Source: Xenorhabdus griffiniae (GTDB lineage Bacteria > Pseudomonadota > Gammaproteobacteria > Enterobacterales > Enterobacteriaceae). From it: DNA of 64,000 bases. The notes beneath the pieces were generated by a model. The model was given only the letters and a program-made list of their open reading frames with translations. It made no database searches and was not told the origin of the DNA. Below are positions 16,953-24,566 of the stretch, piece by piece. Location of the stretch: positions 2,884,001 through 2,948,000 of the forward strand of contig NZ_CP147737.1 in the NCBI RefSeq assembly GCF_037265215.1. The letters run 5' to 3'. Each line of letters opens with the position of its first letter. Position 1 is the first letter of the stretch. The position numbers and the translations under genes are program-made.

Positions 16953-17289
16953 AGCCTAATATATGTCGAAGTTAATAAAAAACGGGAGCCAACACTCCCG
17001 TTGATACTAACAGCATAGTCGCCATCTGCATAAGATTCAGTCATCACAACAAAAACAGCCTGTGTTACAAAATATTATTTTACTCCCTGTTATAAAGAAC
17101 GCATTTTCCCTTAAATATAAAAACAATAAGATAAGCTAATATTTTATTTTTGAAATTTAACATTATATATATTCTCAATATCTATGCGGTGCTTTCCTTT
17201 AGGGATATGGTCTTCCCAAATTCATGCTACGATATAAATCATCCCCATATATTTGTTAAAACAAAACTGTAGACGATGGAGCATTACTT
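16953..17289. other. intergenic region before the PliI-like gene
   Basis: It contains the terminator-like hairpin at 16979 and AT-rich sequence that should carry the promoter of the next gene. A short minus-strand frame (16841-17047) overlaps the integrase remnant and has no support. Confidence 0.4.
16979..17002 (-). terminator. terminator-like hairpin resembling the icd terminator
   Basis: On the minus strand CAACGGGAG...CTCCCG is followed by TTTTTTATTAA, almost the same motif as the icd terminator at 24749. No minus-strand gene feeding into it is recognised. Confidence 0.55.
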
Positions 17290-17769
17290 ATGCGTATAAA
17301 TAACATAATGAAATCTATTGTTATTTCTACTCTAATTACGCTAATGTTATCAACACCAGCTAGCGCAAGAGAGGGTAAATTGATTAAATTACCTGATAAC
17401 CGATTTGCCGTCCTGTCCGAAGGTGATCTGGAAAATGCATCAATTGGCAGCTATTCCATTGCCATTTTTAAGGATAAAGATCTCACAGACTTTGAAACTG
17501 GAGGTGTCTTTGAACGTGACGGTTCAGTATTTGGAGATAATGGCACTCCGAGGATCAAATTTGCCGATATTGATGGTGATGGCACCAACGAACTCATTGT
17601 TTCCAAACTTACAGCAGGTTCTGGGAATTATCTTGAAGTCGATGCACTTAAAATTACCAAGAGAAATGTCACACTTCTCACCCGTGTCTATATAAATGGA
17701 AACAATGATCCTATCAAGCCACTCCGTGCAACATGTAAAAGAGGAACATGTATTAAACAAAAACCTTAA
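17290..17769 (+). CDS. pliI: exported PliI-like inhibitor of invertebrate-type lysozyme
   Basis: The 159 residues begin with a signal peptide (cleavage expected after STPASA, about residue 26). The mature domain shows LPDNRFAVLSEGDLE..SIGSYSIAIF, KFADIDGDGTNELIV and TAGSGNYLEVDAL. The layout and the SGxxY-like GSGNYL segment resemble PliI, the periplasmic inhibitor of I-type (invertebrate) lysozymes. Two cysteines (CKRGTC) sit near the C-terminus. Such a protein would suit an insect-associated bacterium facing host lysozyme. GGAG lies about 10 bases before the ATG. The family call is by motif memory only. Confidence 0.6.
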   Translation: MRINNIMKSIVISTLITLMLSTPASAREGKLIKLPDNRFAVLSEGDLENASIGSYSIAIFKDKDLTDFETGGVFERDGSVFGDNGTPRIKFADIDGDGTNELIVSKLTAGSGNYLEVDALKITKRNVTLLTRVYINGNNDPIKPLRATCKRGTCIKQKP

Positions 17770-17901
17770 TAATCAGCTCCTCACTTAAAAGTATTATCCG
17801 CTGAGATTCGGAGCAAACGTTGAATTATGTACTATTGTTAATGTTGTCGTTCCTGTTAAAGTTGTCACCACTATCATGGTATAGTCGATCAAGAGAATGT
17901 A

Positions 17902-19326
17902 ATGAACGCATCCCAACCACTTGGCCTTTGGTACCGTGCTGGAATTGAGAGATGAGGCGTGGATCCTCACAGATTTCCGGCCTTATAGTGCCTAAAGCGG
18001 GAGCCTGTTGCTCCCTGATGACTGGAGGATCCACTCATGAAACATACACCTTTTGGCGTCGATATTGCAAAACATTTGATGCAGATTCATTTTGTTGATG
18101 AATACACCGGTGAACTCATTGATAAGCAACTGAGGCGAAATGACTTTTTAACGTTCTTCAGTAACCGTGAGCCTTGCCTGATTGGCATGGAAGCCTGTGG
18201 CGGTGCGCATTATTGGGCACGGGAGCTAAGAAAGCTGGGGCATGAAGTCCGTTTGCTTCAGGCTAAATTTGTCAAAGCGTTTCGGATGGGAAACAAAAAC
18301 GATGTTCAGGATGCCCGGGCTATTTGGCTGGCCGTTCAGCAACCCGGTAAATCGGTCGCTGTCAAAAACGAAGAACAACAGGCCATTTTGTCGTTACACC
18401 GGATGCGCTACCAGCTAGTGAAATTCAGAACCTCGCAAATCAATGCGTTGCATGGCTTACTGCTGGAATTTGGTGAAACCGTGCATAAGGGAAGAGCCTC
18501 ACTGGATAAAGCGATGCCGGAGGTGCTTGAGCGGCTAAGGGAAAAACTCGCCCCATTCCTGCTTGGACTCCTTGAAGAACAATACCGTCGTTTGGACGAA
18601 ATCGATGAACAAATTGACCTGGTGGAAAAACAACTGACGGCGTGGGCAAAGCAGAATGCTGATTGTCAGCGAATTATGAAAATTCCCGGAGTCGGTGTCT
18701 TAATTGCCACAGCCGCCATCGCGACGATGGGCGAGCCCAGCGGGTTTCGGTCGGGCAGGGAATTTTCGGCCTATTTGGGCCTGGTGCCGAAACAAACGGG
18801 AACGGGAGGCAGGGTCAAATTACTGGGCATCAGCAAACGGGGAGATACCTACTTGAGAACCCTGTTTATTCACGGTGCTAGAGCGGCCACCTTACTCACG
18901 AAAACCCCGTCGCCGTGGGTGACAGAACTGAAAGAACGACGCCCAACCTGTGTAGCGATAGTAGGCATGGCTAATAAGCTGGCTCGTACCGTTTGGGCAC
19001 TGGTTGCCCATCAACGGGACTACCAAAAAGATTACGTCAGTGTGAGGCCTTACTAAGGCGCTTCACTGGTCAACTTTAACTTGTAACACAACAAGGATGA
19101 ATGCAGAAAGATTGCTGAGGCAAGGGTAACGATGACAAAGACAGGTAAGACCGTGACTTGCTAAACCTGAATAGTTCCTTGAGCATAAAGCTCGTCAGGA
19201 GAATGAGGAGCAAGCCAGCGGATTACATCGAGGCCCGCAGTTTTGGCTGCAATAAGGCCGGATATAGAGCTGCAACCTACCGTCGATGTCAGCGTGGTTT
19301 TTGTCTTGCAAACGGGATGCGTTCAT
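17902..19326 (+). mobile_element. IS110-family (IS1111-type) insertion sequence
   Basis: A single transposase frame lies between perfect 13-base subterminal inverted repeats, ATGAACGCATCCC at 17902-17914 and GGGATGCGTTCAT at 19314-19326. Such subterminal repeats are the mark of the IS1111 subgroup. True ends lie a few bases outside the repeats and cannot be fixed here. Non-coding DNA of about 120 bases precedes and 260 bases follows the transposase. In this family non-coding ends can encode the target-guiding bridge/seek RNA, and the downstream segment is the likelier place. Confidence 0.82.
18037..19056 (+). CDS. IS110-family transposase (DEDD plus transposase_20 domains)
   Basis: The 339 residues show the RuvC-like DEDD domain at the N-terminus (GVDIAKHLMQ, LIGMEACGGAHYWA, NDVQDARAIW), a coiled linker and the C-terminal transposase_20 domain (MKIPGVGVLIATA, PSGFRSGREFSAYLGLVPKQ, KRGDTYLRTLFIHGARA) with its serine region. 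It carries out seamless insertion without classic terminal repeats, guided by RNA in characterised members. GGAG lies about 10 bases before the ATG. The frame is intact, so the element may still be active. Confidence 0.93.
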   Translation: MKHTPFGVDIAKHLMQIHFVDEYTGELIDKQLRRNDFLTFFSNREPCLIGMEACGGAHYWARELRKLGHEVRLLQAKFVKAFRMGNKNDVQDARAIWLAVQQPGKSVAVKNEEQQAILSLHRMRYQLVKFRTSQINALHGLLLEFGETVHKGRASLDKAMPEVLERLREKLAPFLLGLLEEQYRRLDEIDEQIDLVEKQLTAWAKQNADCQRIMKIPGVGVLIATAAIATMGEPSGFRSGREFSAYLGLVPKQTGTGGRVKLLGISKRGDTYLRTLFIHGARAATLLTKTPSPWVTELKERRPTCVAIVGMANKLARTVWALVAHQRDYQKDYVSVRPY

Positions 19327-19335
19327 ATAGAAATT

Positions 19336-19713
19336 ATGAAACGTCTTTTATTGCTATTGCCAATTTTCCTTACCCCATTCTTCTCATATGCCGCTCATGC
19401 TAATACAGATAACATCGCAGAAACTTATTGTAACTTGTTCGGGAAAGCCTCTGTAGAAGCATTTAAAACCCATGATTCACCCGACACGATAGCGCAAAAG
19501 GCGTTCAATGAATTAACTCGCAAGGGATTTGATCTTAAAGAGATCCATAGTAATAAGGATGAATTTATTACATCTATCAAACAAACTGTCACGGAAGTCA
19601 GGAAAAATAAACAAACCTTCCCAAGCACTCATCATTTTGACGAATCACTGGATAAATCCGTTGAAGCATGTAAAGTTCAAACAAAACATGCTTTATCTAA
19701 CAGTACAAAATAG
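19336..19713 (+). CDS. small exported protein of unknown function
   Basis: The ATG at 19336 gives 125 residues starting MKRLLLLLPIFLTPFFSYAA, a clear signal peptide with cleavage near AHA. The mature part of about 100 residues looks mainly helical and has two cysteines (ETYCN, VEACK) that could form a disulfide. The IS110-type inverted repeat ends only ten bases before the ATG, so the native leader and promoter have probably been separated from the gene. Frames starting further upstream lie inside the IS and are rejected. No family is recognised. Confidence 0.65.
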   Translation: MKRLLLLLPIFLTPFFSYAAHANTDNIAETYCNLFGKASVEAFKTHDSPDTIAQKAFNELTRKGFDLKEIHSNKDEFITSIKQTVTEVRKNKQTFPSTHHFDESLDKSVEACKVQTKHALSNSTK

Positions 19714-19720
19714 ATCCCTG

Positions 19721-19753
19721 TAGAGCGACTTACTGATGTTGTCGCTCTATTTT
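19721..19753 (+). terminator. terminator of the small exported protein gene
   Basis: A nine-base-pair stem (TAGAGCGAC / GTCGCTCTA) is followed by TTTTCATT, directly after the stop codon. Confidence 0.8.
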
Positions 19754-19776
19754 CATTGGATTTGTTGTTACTCGAA

Positions 19777-20427
19777 TTACAATGACTGACAGTGTCTATT
19801 GGGTATGTATTCACCTTTCGGTATGAATTCTATTCCAACAAAAGTCCGCACTGCATTTCCCCTTTCAATCTGATGATGAAATAAACGTCGTTTGGCCTTG
19901 ATCTGTACATGCTGTATATTTTGTAGCTGCTGAAGCCTATTTCCCAGCAATAAACGAGCAATTCGACGATTCGCGTGTTGGCTACGCTCAGATTGCACTT
20001 TAACACTGATCCCGCTAGCAATGTGTATTGCCCTAACCGCGGATTCTGTTTTATTGACGTGCTGACCACCTGGCCCAGAAGCCTTCAACCTTTCAAACCT
20101 AACGTTACTTTCCATCACTTCTCGCATAGGTTCAAATTGCATCACACCAATAAACCAGTTCTTACGACCAACTCCTTTTCGCCACGGGCTTTCACAAATC
20201 CATTTGATAGTACCGTTCCAGCGCTTAAACAGTTGCCATTCATTTTCTCCTTGAATGGCAATTAACACAGAACGTAATGTACCCGCACGCACCCCGCGTT
20301 CTTCTTCCAGAATATCCACACTAACGTTTAATTCTGTGGCTTCTTGAACCAATCTATCCAATGCTTTTTTGACAGCTAACATGCATTCATCCGGCCCCTG
20401 CGCTGAGGAAATTTGCAACAATATCAT
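19777..20427 (-). CDS. prfH: peptide chain release factor homologue PrfH
   Basis: The 216 residues carry the peptidyl-tRNA hydrolysis motif GPGGQHVNKTES (GGQ near residue 116) and the basic C-terminus of class I release factors. There is no stop-codon-reading domain. PrfH acts with RtcB2: published work on the family shows PrfH releasing the nascent chain from ribosomes whose 16S decoding centre was cut, with RtcB resealing the cut. The start overlaps the rtcB stop by four bases (ATGA), so the two are coupled. Confidence 0.93.
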   Translation of the reverse strand: MILLQISSAQGPDECMLAVKKALDRLVQEATELNVSVDILEEERGVRAGTLRSVLIAIQGENEWQLFKRWNGTIKWICESPWRKGVGRKNWFIGVMQFEPMREVMESNVRFERLKASGPGGQHVNKTESAVRAIHIASGISVKVQSERSQHANRRIARLLLGNRLQQLQNIQHVQIKAKRRLFHHQIERGNAVRTFVGIEFIPKGEYIPNRHCQSL

Positions 20428-21545
20428 TCGTTGCCTCCCCGTGTTTTATACGTCAGGACAGGTTTCAGTCGTGCTATCAACTTCACCAGACCAGCCTGTA
20501 ACATAGCATCCATCACACCATTGATAGGTTTGTAAGCTTCTGGTGCTTCTTGGTAAATCAATTGCTTATCTAAGCAAATAACACGACTGCCTAATGTTGT
20601 GCGAGAAAGTTGAACGGCATTGTAACGGCCACTTAAACGCTCCTTACATTCCCCGCGCATCCATTTCCGTCCGGCTCCGTGAGCCAGGGAAAACAGACTG
20701 TCTTCACTACTTAACGGTTGAACCAGATAGCTATAATCTCCACGAGATCCTGGAATAATCACTGCTCCTTGATCAGCTGGGGTAGCTCCCTTACGATGCA
20801 ACCAACCCGTAATACCGTCGATAGTGCACGGGGTAAGCAAATTATGTGAGACATCAAGCAGACGCTCCCCATTAGCTCGCCAACGTTTTAACATTCGTTC
20901 TGCAATTAACTGACGGTTAATACAAGCATAATCCAACGCTTGTTGATGCTGCTGGAGGTAATTCTGCGCCTGTGGACTAGATGCTAACAACCCATGGTGA
21001 CCATGCTCACGAACATGTTGTTCAAGGATCATTTGCCCCATGCCACGCGAACCACTGTGCACCAATAACAAAAGTTGCTGTTTGTTCAGTTGCCAAGTTT
21101 CAAGAATATCGGGTTGATAAATTTCATCTAATTGCTGTAGTTCAGCAAAATGGTTACCACCCCCAATCGTTCCCGGTGAATAACAAAAATGTTCAGGTAT
21201 ATTGTCAGATAACTCTTCTACGTCCAAAGGGGTATCAATGGAGCCAAGCCGTTTTTCCAACTTATCCAATGACCATTTACTCAACGTCAAATCTGTACGC
21301 CACAATGCCATACCACAACCAATATCGTTACCGATAAGGGCCGGATAGAAACGTGACTGTGAAAAAAATGCAGCACCAACTGGATATCCCCTGCCAGGAT
21401 GGAGATCAGGCAGACCAACGACACGTATCATGTCAGGGAGTTGTGCTGTTATTTCAAGTTGCTGGATAGCCTTATCATCCAGCCAAGTATTTTCTGCTGC
21501 GATAAGCTGTACGTTCGGTACAACCGAATGCAAAGTATTGCCCAT
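20424..21545 (-). CDS. rtcB: RNA ligase RtcB, PrfH-linked type (RtcB2)
   Basis: The 373-residue ligase joins 2',3'-cyclic phosphate (3'-phosphate) and 5'-OH RNA ends using GTP and Mn2+. Family motifs are present: DLHPGRGYPVG, GNDIGCGM, GGGNHFAEL, HSGSRGMG and the guanylylated-histidine motif AHGAGRKWMRG. It is shorter than RtcA-linked RtcB (408 residues in E. coli) and lies in an operon with prfH, which marks the ribosome-repair subgroup. A leader ORF with hairpin sits upstream. No rtcA or rtcR is nearby. Confidence 0.93.
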   Translation of the reverse strand: MGNTLHSVVPNVQLIAAENTWLDDKAIQQLEITAQLPDMIRVVGLPDLHPGRGYPVGAAFFSQSRFYPALIGNDIGCGMALWRTDLTLSKWSLDKLEKRLGSIDTPLDVEELSDNIPEHFCYSPGTIGGGNHFAELQQLDEIYQPDILETWQLNKQQLLLLVHSGSRGMGQMILEQHVREHGHHGLLASSPQAQNYLQQHQQALDYACINRQLIAERMLKRWRANGERLLDVSHNLLTPCTIDGITGWLHRKGATPADQGAVIIPGSRGDYSYLVQPLSSEDSLFSLAHGAGRKWMRGECKERLSGRYNAVQLSRTTLGSRVICLDKQLIYQEAPEAYKPINGVMDAMLQAGLVKLIARLKPVLTYKTRGGNE

Positions 21546-21584
21546 AGATCAGCCTTATGATCAATGAAAAAAATAAAGGTATGG

Positions 21585-21644
21585 TCAGGCCTAGCCGGCA
21601 ATACTGAAAATGTTGATGTAGTAATTAGCTATGGACAGGCCTGA
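21585..21644 (-). promoter_or_regulatory. hairpin overlapping the leader ORF, possible attenuator
   Basis: TCAGGCCT near the end of the leader ORF can pair with AGGCCTGA 44 bases later. On the minus strand the second arm is followed, after seven bases, by TTTATTTTTTT (about 21565-21575). This resembles a terminator whose formation depends on a ribosome on the leader ORF. It is judged by eye only. Confidence 0.5.
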
Positions 21645-21672
21645 AAAGAGTCATTGTTATTGTCATCATCAT
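21625..21672 (-). CDS. leader peptide upstream of rtcB-prfH
   Basis: A 15-codon frame, MMMTITMTLFRPVHS, follows a very strong Shine-Dalgarno (AAAGGAGGAATTC, six bases before the ATG). It ends 79 bases before the rtcB start codon. The reading frame contains triple ATG and Thr/Ile/Met codons, and its last codons form one arm of a hairpin. The strength of the ribosome site and the overlap with the hairpin suggest a translated regulatory peptide, such as a sensor of ribosome stalling for this operon. No published equivalent is known to me. Confidence 0.55.
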   Translation of the reverse strand: MMMTITMTLFRPVHS

Positions 21673-21817
21673 GAATTCCTCCTTTTCAGTTGTTAATATG
21701 AGTTTAGCGAATAGCTGCTTTTGGCAGGCGCTGCATCATACTTCAAGTTTTATGAATATTGCCAGTGTTTTTTTGAATTTATTTAGTTAAATTAAACCAT
21801 CCGAAAGGAATTTGGTT

Positions 21818-22171
21818 TCAGCTTTTCAGCAGCAATGCTATACCAAATATTAAAAACAATAAAATCACTAAAAAAGTATTTATTGATTTAAGAAAATGAT
21901 ATCGAAACGATAATTTTTCCTCATTACCTTGATTAGACTCTGCCTTATCTAACAAAAACTTATTATCCTCAATTTCAGCAAGTATCACTTTTGCGCGTTC
22001 TATATCAGCGTGGTGGACAAGCAGTTTAACACCACCAAATGCCTGGGAATACATATAGTTATTCCATACAATGTCTTCATCTATCACTACTGCATAAATA
22101 TCTTCTGATAGCATTCTACCCAAGACGATGTGAGCATCTATTGGCGATAGGAAATTCGCTAATAACTGCAT
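21818..22171 (-). CDS. DUF2007-like protein with C-terminal membrane anchor
   Basis: The start at 22171 (MQLLANFLSPIDAHIVLGRM) has the Shine-Dalgarno AGAGGAAAT seven bases upstream; the longer frame lacks one. The product has 117 residues. The first 70 form a DUF2007/GlnB-like alpha-beta domain (LSPIDAHIVLGRMLSEDI, GGVKLLVHHADIERAKVILAEIE), followed by a charged linker and one C-terminal hydrophobic helix (FLVILLFLIFGIALLL). The role is unknown; such domains are annotated as putative signal-transducing. It lies in the same orientation as rtcB-prfH but is upstream of that operon's own leader. Confidence 0.7.
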   Translation of the reverse strand: MQLLANFLSPIDAHIVLGRMLSEDIYAVVIDEDIVWNNYMYSQAFGGVKLLVHHADIERAKVILAEIEDNKFLLDKAESNQGNEEKLSFRYHFLKSINTFLVILLFLIFGIALLLKS

Positions 22172-22270
22172 ATTTCCTCTTTGAGGACGACTATTCCACA
22201 TAAGTACACCATGATCAGATGAGTTATAAGTCAGTATAACCTATCATTGCATTGTTTCCCCCTTCATTGT

Positions 22271-22372
22271 TTAATTGTGAAAAACTAACGGGAGCCATAA
22301 TTGCAAATTAATACTTTCCATTCCCTTAACGATTAGGTCTATAGCTTTGAACCATCCCATATAGCGTAACTA
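22271..22372 (-). pseudogene. icd 3'-segment copy, probable attachment-site scar
   Basis: Twenty bases at 22316-22335 (TTCCATTCCCTTAACGATTA) are identical to icd at 24902-24921. The next 35 bases match at about 70 percent. The minus strand reads [19 protein letters not shown], aligned with [19 protein letters not shown] of Icd, and then diverges to a stop at 22271. The copy lies in the same orientation as icd, 2.6 kb away. It fits a decayed att duplication of a phage that integrates in icd. Confidence 0.72.
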
Positions 22373-22569
22373 ATTGCATAATGACATAATCTTAAAGTAA
22401 ATTTTTAATACTGATAACCCATACAAAAAATAATTTAACTAACCATTTGATGTATAAAATCTTTATAAGATTTTTGCAGAACAAAAAATCGCCAAAAATC
22501 AGATCTCTTTCAGCATCTGTGAGTAAATATTTCCTGAACATCAGAATGACCACGAGTGATCTAGCAAAC

Positions 22570-22665
22570 TATATTATGCATATTGTTTCTCCCAGCTTCG
22601 CTGGGAAAAACAATGAGTTATGCTGTCTTATAATGAACAACTTGAAAGGTAACTCGTATATGTAG
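22570..22665. repeat. palindromic repeat family A, degenerate copy 7
   Basis: The hairpin TTCTCCCAGCTTCGCTGGGAAAAACAA and the sequence CAACTTGAAAGGTAACTCGTATA are recognisable; the left arm is lost. Confidence 0.6.
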
Positions 22666-23005
22666 TTCCCACACAGAACTAAAATTCAATTAATGAGTTA
22701 AAATAGGATGTTTCTTTCCTTTGTGTAACATTATGATTTATAGCTTTTTTTCAAAAATAGAGATTAATAAAATCAATCGGCTAGAAAATAGGATTTGTTA
22801 CTTCTAACAAACACTTTATTAGATGGAAATATATTCCAACACGGGAAGTTAACATACCCACAAAATAAATATCTTTTTATAACATCTCTATCATTTATTG
22901 TTATTTAACTATTAGCATGTTTTATTACGATACTTTAAATCTTCATTTTTTAGTATGAGTTATTTTATAAAACGCATTATTAACTAATGATAAGAGGATC
23001 ATCTA

Positions 23006-23395
23006 ATGGGTTCAGTAGATGGAATGTATATAAGTGAAGATCATAAGCACATTCTTACAATAATTAACAGTAGTGATACATCAGCCACATTCGGGGGTTC
23101 CTTTACCAGTAGCTGCCGCCTCACCGGAGAAGTAAGCTATAGTCAATTATTTGGACAATATAGATTTGTTGCTGATAATCAGGAATGGCCTGCTCAAATA
23201 AGCTTCTATTCCATTTTAGCACCTACCCCTCCCCTTCCAAGAAAGTACGTCATAGCAGATCATTGGAACGGTATCAGAACAGGTGATGGTAATATACTTG
23301 TAAGTGGGCTGAGAACATATACAACAGACGTAGGATTATACGATATATATACTTTCGAAAAGATTCTTTTCACCCTAACTCCAGCAGAGAAATAA
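23006..23395 (+). CDS. hypothetical protein, possible avidin-like beta-barrel
   Basis: The 129 residues are beta-rich with no signal peptide. The strand pattern resembles avidins: GMYISEDHKHILTII, TGEVSYSQLFGQYRF, EWPAQISFYSI, DHWNGIRTGDGNILVSGLRTY and FEKILFTL. The HWNG segment falls where streptavidin has its TTWSGQ strand. Two of the four biotin-contacting tryptophans seem to be absent, so biotin binding is doubtful. Gene spacing is good (GAGGATC before the ATG). The family call is tentative and rests on pattern only. It lies inside the icd-linked island. Confidence 0.6.
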   Translation: MGSVDGMYISEDHKHILTIINSSDTSATFGGSFTSSCRLTGEVSYSQLFGQYRFVADNQEWPAQISFYSILAPTPPLPRKYVIADHWNGIRTGDGNILVSGLRTYTTDVGLYDIYTFEKILFTLTPAEK

Positions 23396-23541
23396 CGCAT
23401 TAAATATTGACCCACTGAATTTAGTCAAGCCATGCTCTCCAATATTGATGAACCAATTTTACTGATGTTCACAGGCGGAGAAGTCTCCCCGCCTTCATGT
23501 TACTTAGCAATGTTTGCTGTTGATTAGATGAGGGAAGATAT

Positions 23542-24381
23542 ATGAGTATTCAAGTTACAAAACCTGAAACACAAGTCTTAGAAGATGAGGAACTTGTTGT
23601 CGTTCCAACTCCGAAATATGTCAAAGATTCAATCCAAGAAACGATTGAAGAACACGCACAAAGCCGCAACCATCCAGATGCAACGCTCAGAGAAAAAGGA
23701 TTCGTTATCCTAAATAACGCAATAGATAGAGATGACGAAACTTATGCTGCGACATCCAAAGCGGTGAAAACGGCATATGATTTAGCGAATACAGCTAATC
23801 AAAACGCCAGCAATGCAAATAATAATGCTAATACTCGTTTATCTAAAGACCAAAATGGAGCAGATATTTCTGATAAACAAGAATTTGTAAATAACCTAGG
23901 TTTAGCAGAAACAGTAGTGCTGGCAAAAAACTCAGTACAGGGTAAACAATATACAGGTGACCTAACAGCTATGGAGGCAGCCTGGGTAAAAATAGCTGAA
24001 GTGACTATGCGTGTAGCAAGTACTATCAATATCACTCTGATGGGCGGTTCTGGCTACAATGTAGGTATTTTTGGGCAGTGTGCTATTACTAATATAATCC
24101 TGAGATCAGGAAATGATAGTCCTCACGGAATTAACGCCGTAATGTATACAACTAATAGCGGCTCACCTACTGACTTAGCAACCGTTAATACATCCGGTTA
24201 TAACTATGATATTTACATATCAATTGGTCCTTTTGCACAAGGTATAATCTTAAATGCTTTTTCATCAGATCGAGCAACGATTAATAATTTGTCTAATATG
24301 GCAAATTTATCAAGAGTTCCCGAAAATGCAGTTAAAGGAAAAGTATACTCTTATCCATTAAATGACATAACTCCTTCATGA
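23542..24381 (+). CDS. orphan phage tail-fibre-like protein
   Basis: The 279-residue product has, from about residue 35 to 125, the tail-fibre repeat HAQSRNHPDATLREKGFVIL, then DDETYAATSKAVKTAYDLAN, an Asn/Ala coiled stretch and LGLAETV. The C-terminal 140 residues (GKQYTGDLTAMEAAWVKI onwards) resemble receptor-binding tips. It starts at MSIQV with GAGGGAAG seven bases upstream. The N-terminal baseplate-attachment part of full-size fibres is short or missing and no other tail genes are nearby. It may be a prophage remnant or a host-adapted adhesin or tailocin part. Confidence 0.75.
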   Translation: MSIQVTKPETQVLEDEELVVVPTPKYVKDSIQETIEEHAQSRNHPDATLREKGFVILNNAIDRDDETYAATSKAVKTAYDLANTANQNASNANNNANTRLSKDQNGADISDKQEFVNNLGLAETVVLAKNSVQGKQYTGDLTAMEAAWVKIAEVTMRVASTINITLMGGSGYNVGIFGQCAITNIILRSGNDSPHGINAVMYTTNSGSPTDLATVNTSGYNYDIYISIGPFAQGIILNAFSSDRATINNLSNMANLSRVPENAVKGKVYSYPLNDITPS

Positions 24382-24387
24382 TAAATC

Positions 24388-24405
24388 AGGGCCATATGGC
24401 CCTGT
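24388..24405. terminator. hairpin after the tail-fibre gene
   Basis: CAGGGCCAT / ATGGCCCTG is a perfect palindrome seven bases after the stop codon. There is no T-run, so termination strength is uncertain. Confidence 0.5.
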
Positions 24406-24415
24406 ACTACGGTAT

Positions 24416-24516
24416 AAATAGGTTTTCATATACTGAGAGTATCAGATGTTGGCGTTCCTTACCCCGCGCGGAGCGCGGGGTAAGGAATACTCCTATCATT
24501 TTGAAACGCTATTTAA
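24416..24516. repeat. palindromic repeat family B, copy 2 (inverted)
   Basis: Inverted relative to the copy at 7122: ATAGGTTTTCATATACTGAGAGTATCAGATGTT, a hairpin TTCCTTACCCCGCGC...GCGCGGGGTAAGGAA, then TCCTATCATTTTGAAACGCTATTT. Confidence 0.8.
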
Positions 24517-24566
24517 CAACAAAAAATATGTGATAAAACAGATATAGGTTGGAAAGCAGGAACTCC

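Larger units (their letters stand above)
22202..23005. other. AT-rich region with icd scar and degenerate repeat
   Basis: No intact gene is seen in 804 bases. It holds the icd-derived scar (22271-22372), a degenerate family A copy (22570-22665) and the promoter region for the avidin-like gene. A 72-codon frame at 22447 runs through the repeat and is not supported. Confidence 0.55.

Noticed and set aside
16979..17047. Second copy of the icd 3' end suggested by the near-identical terminator
   Set aside because: Only the terminator stem matches. The sequence upstream does not align with the icd coding end in any frame.
19158..19403. Frames crossing from the IS110-type 3' non-coding end into the exported-protein gene
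   Set aside because: They begin inside the IS and are either out of frame or only extend the signal peptide upstream; the start at 19336 explains the gene.
22447..22665. Plus-strand frame of 72 codons
   Set aside because: It runs into the degenerate family A repeat and lacks a ribosome site.
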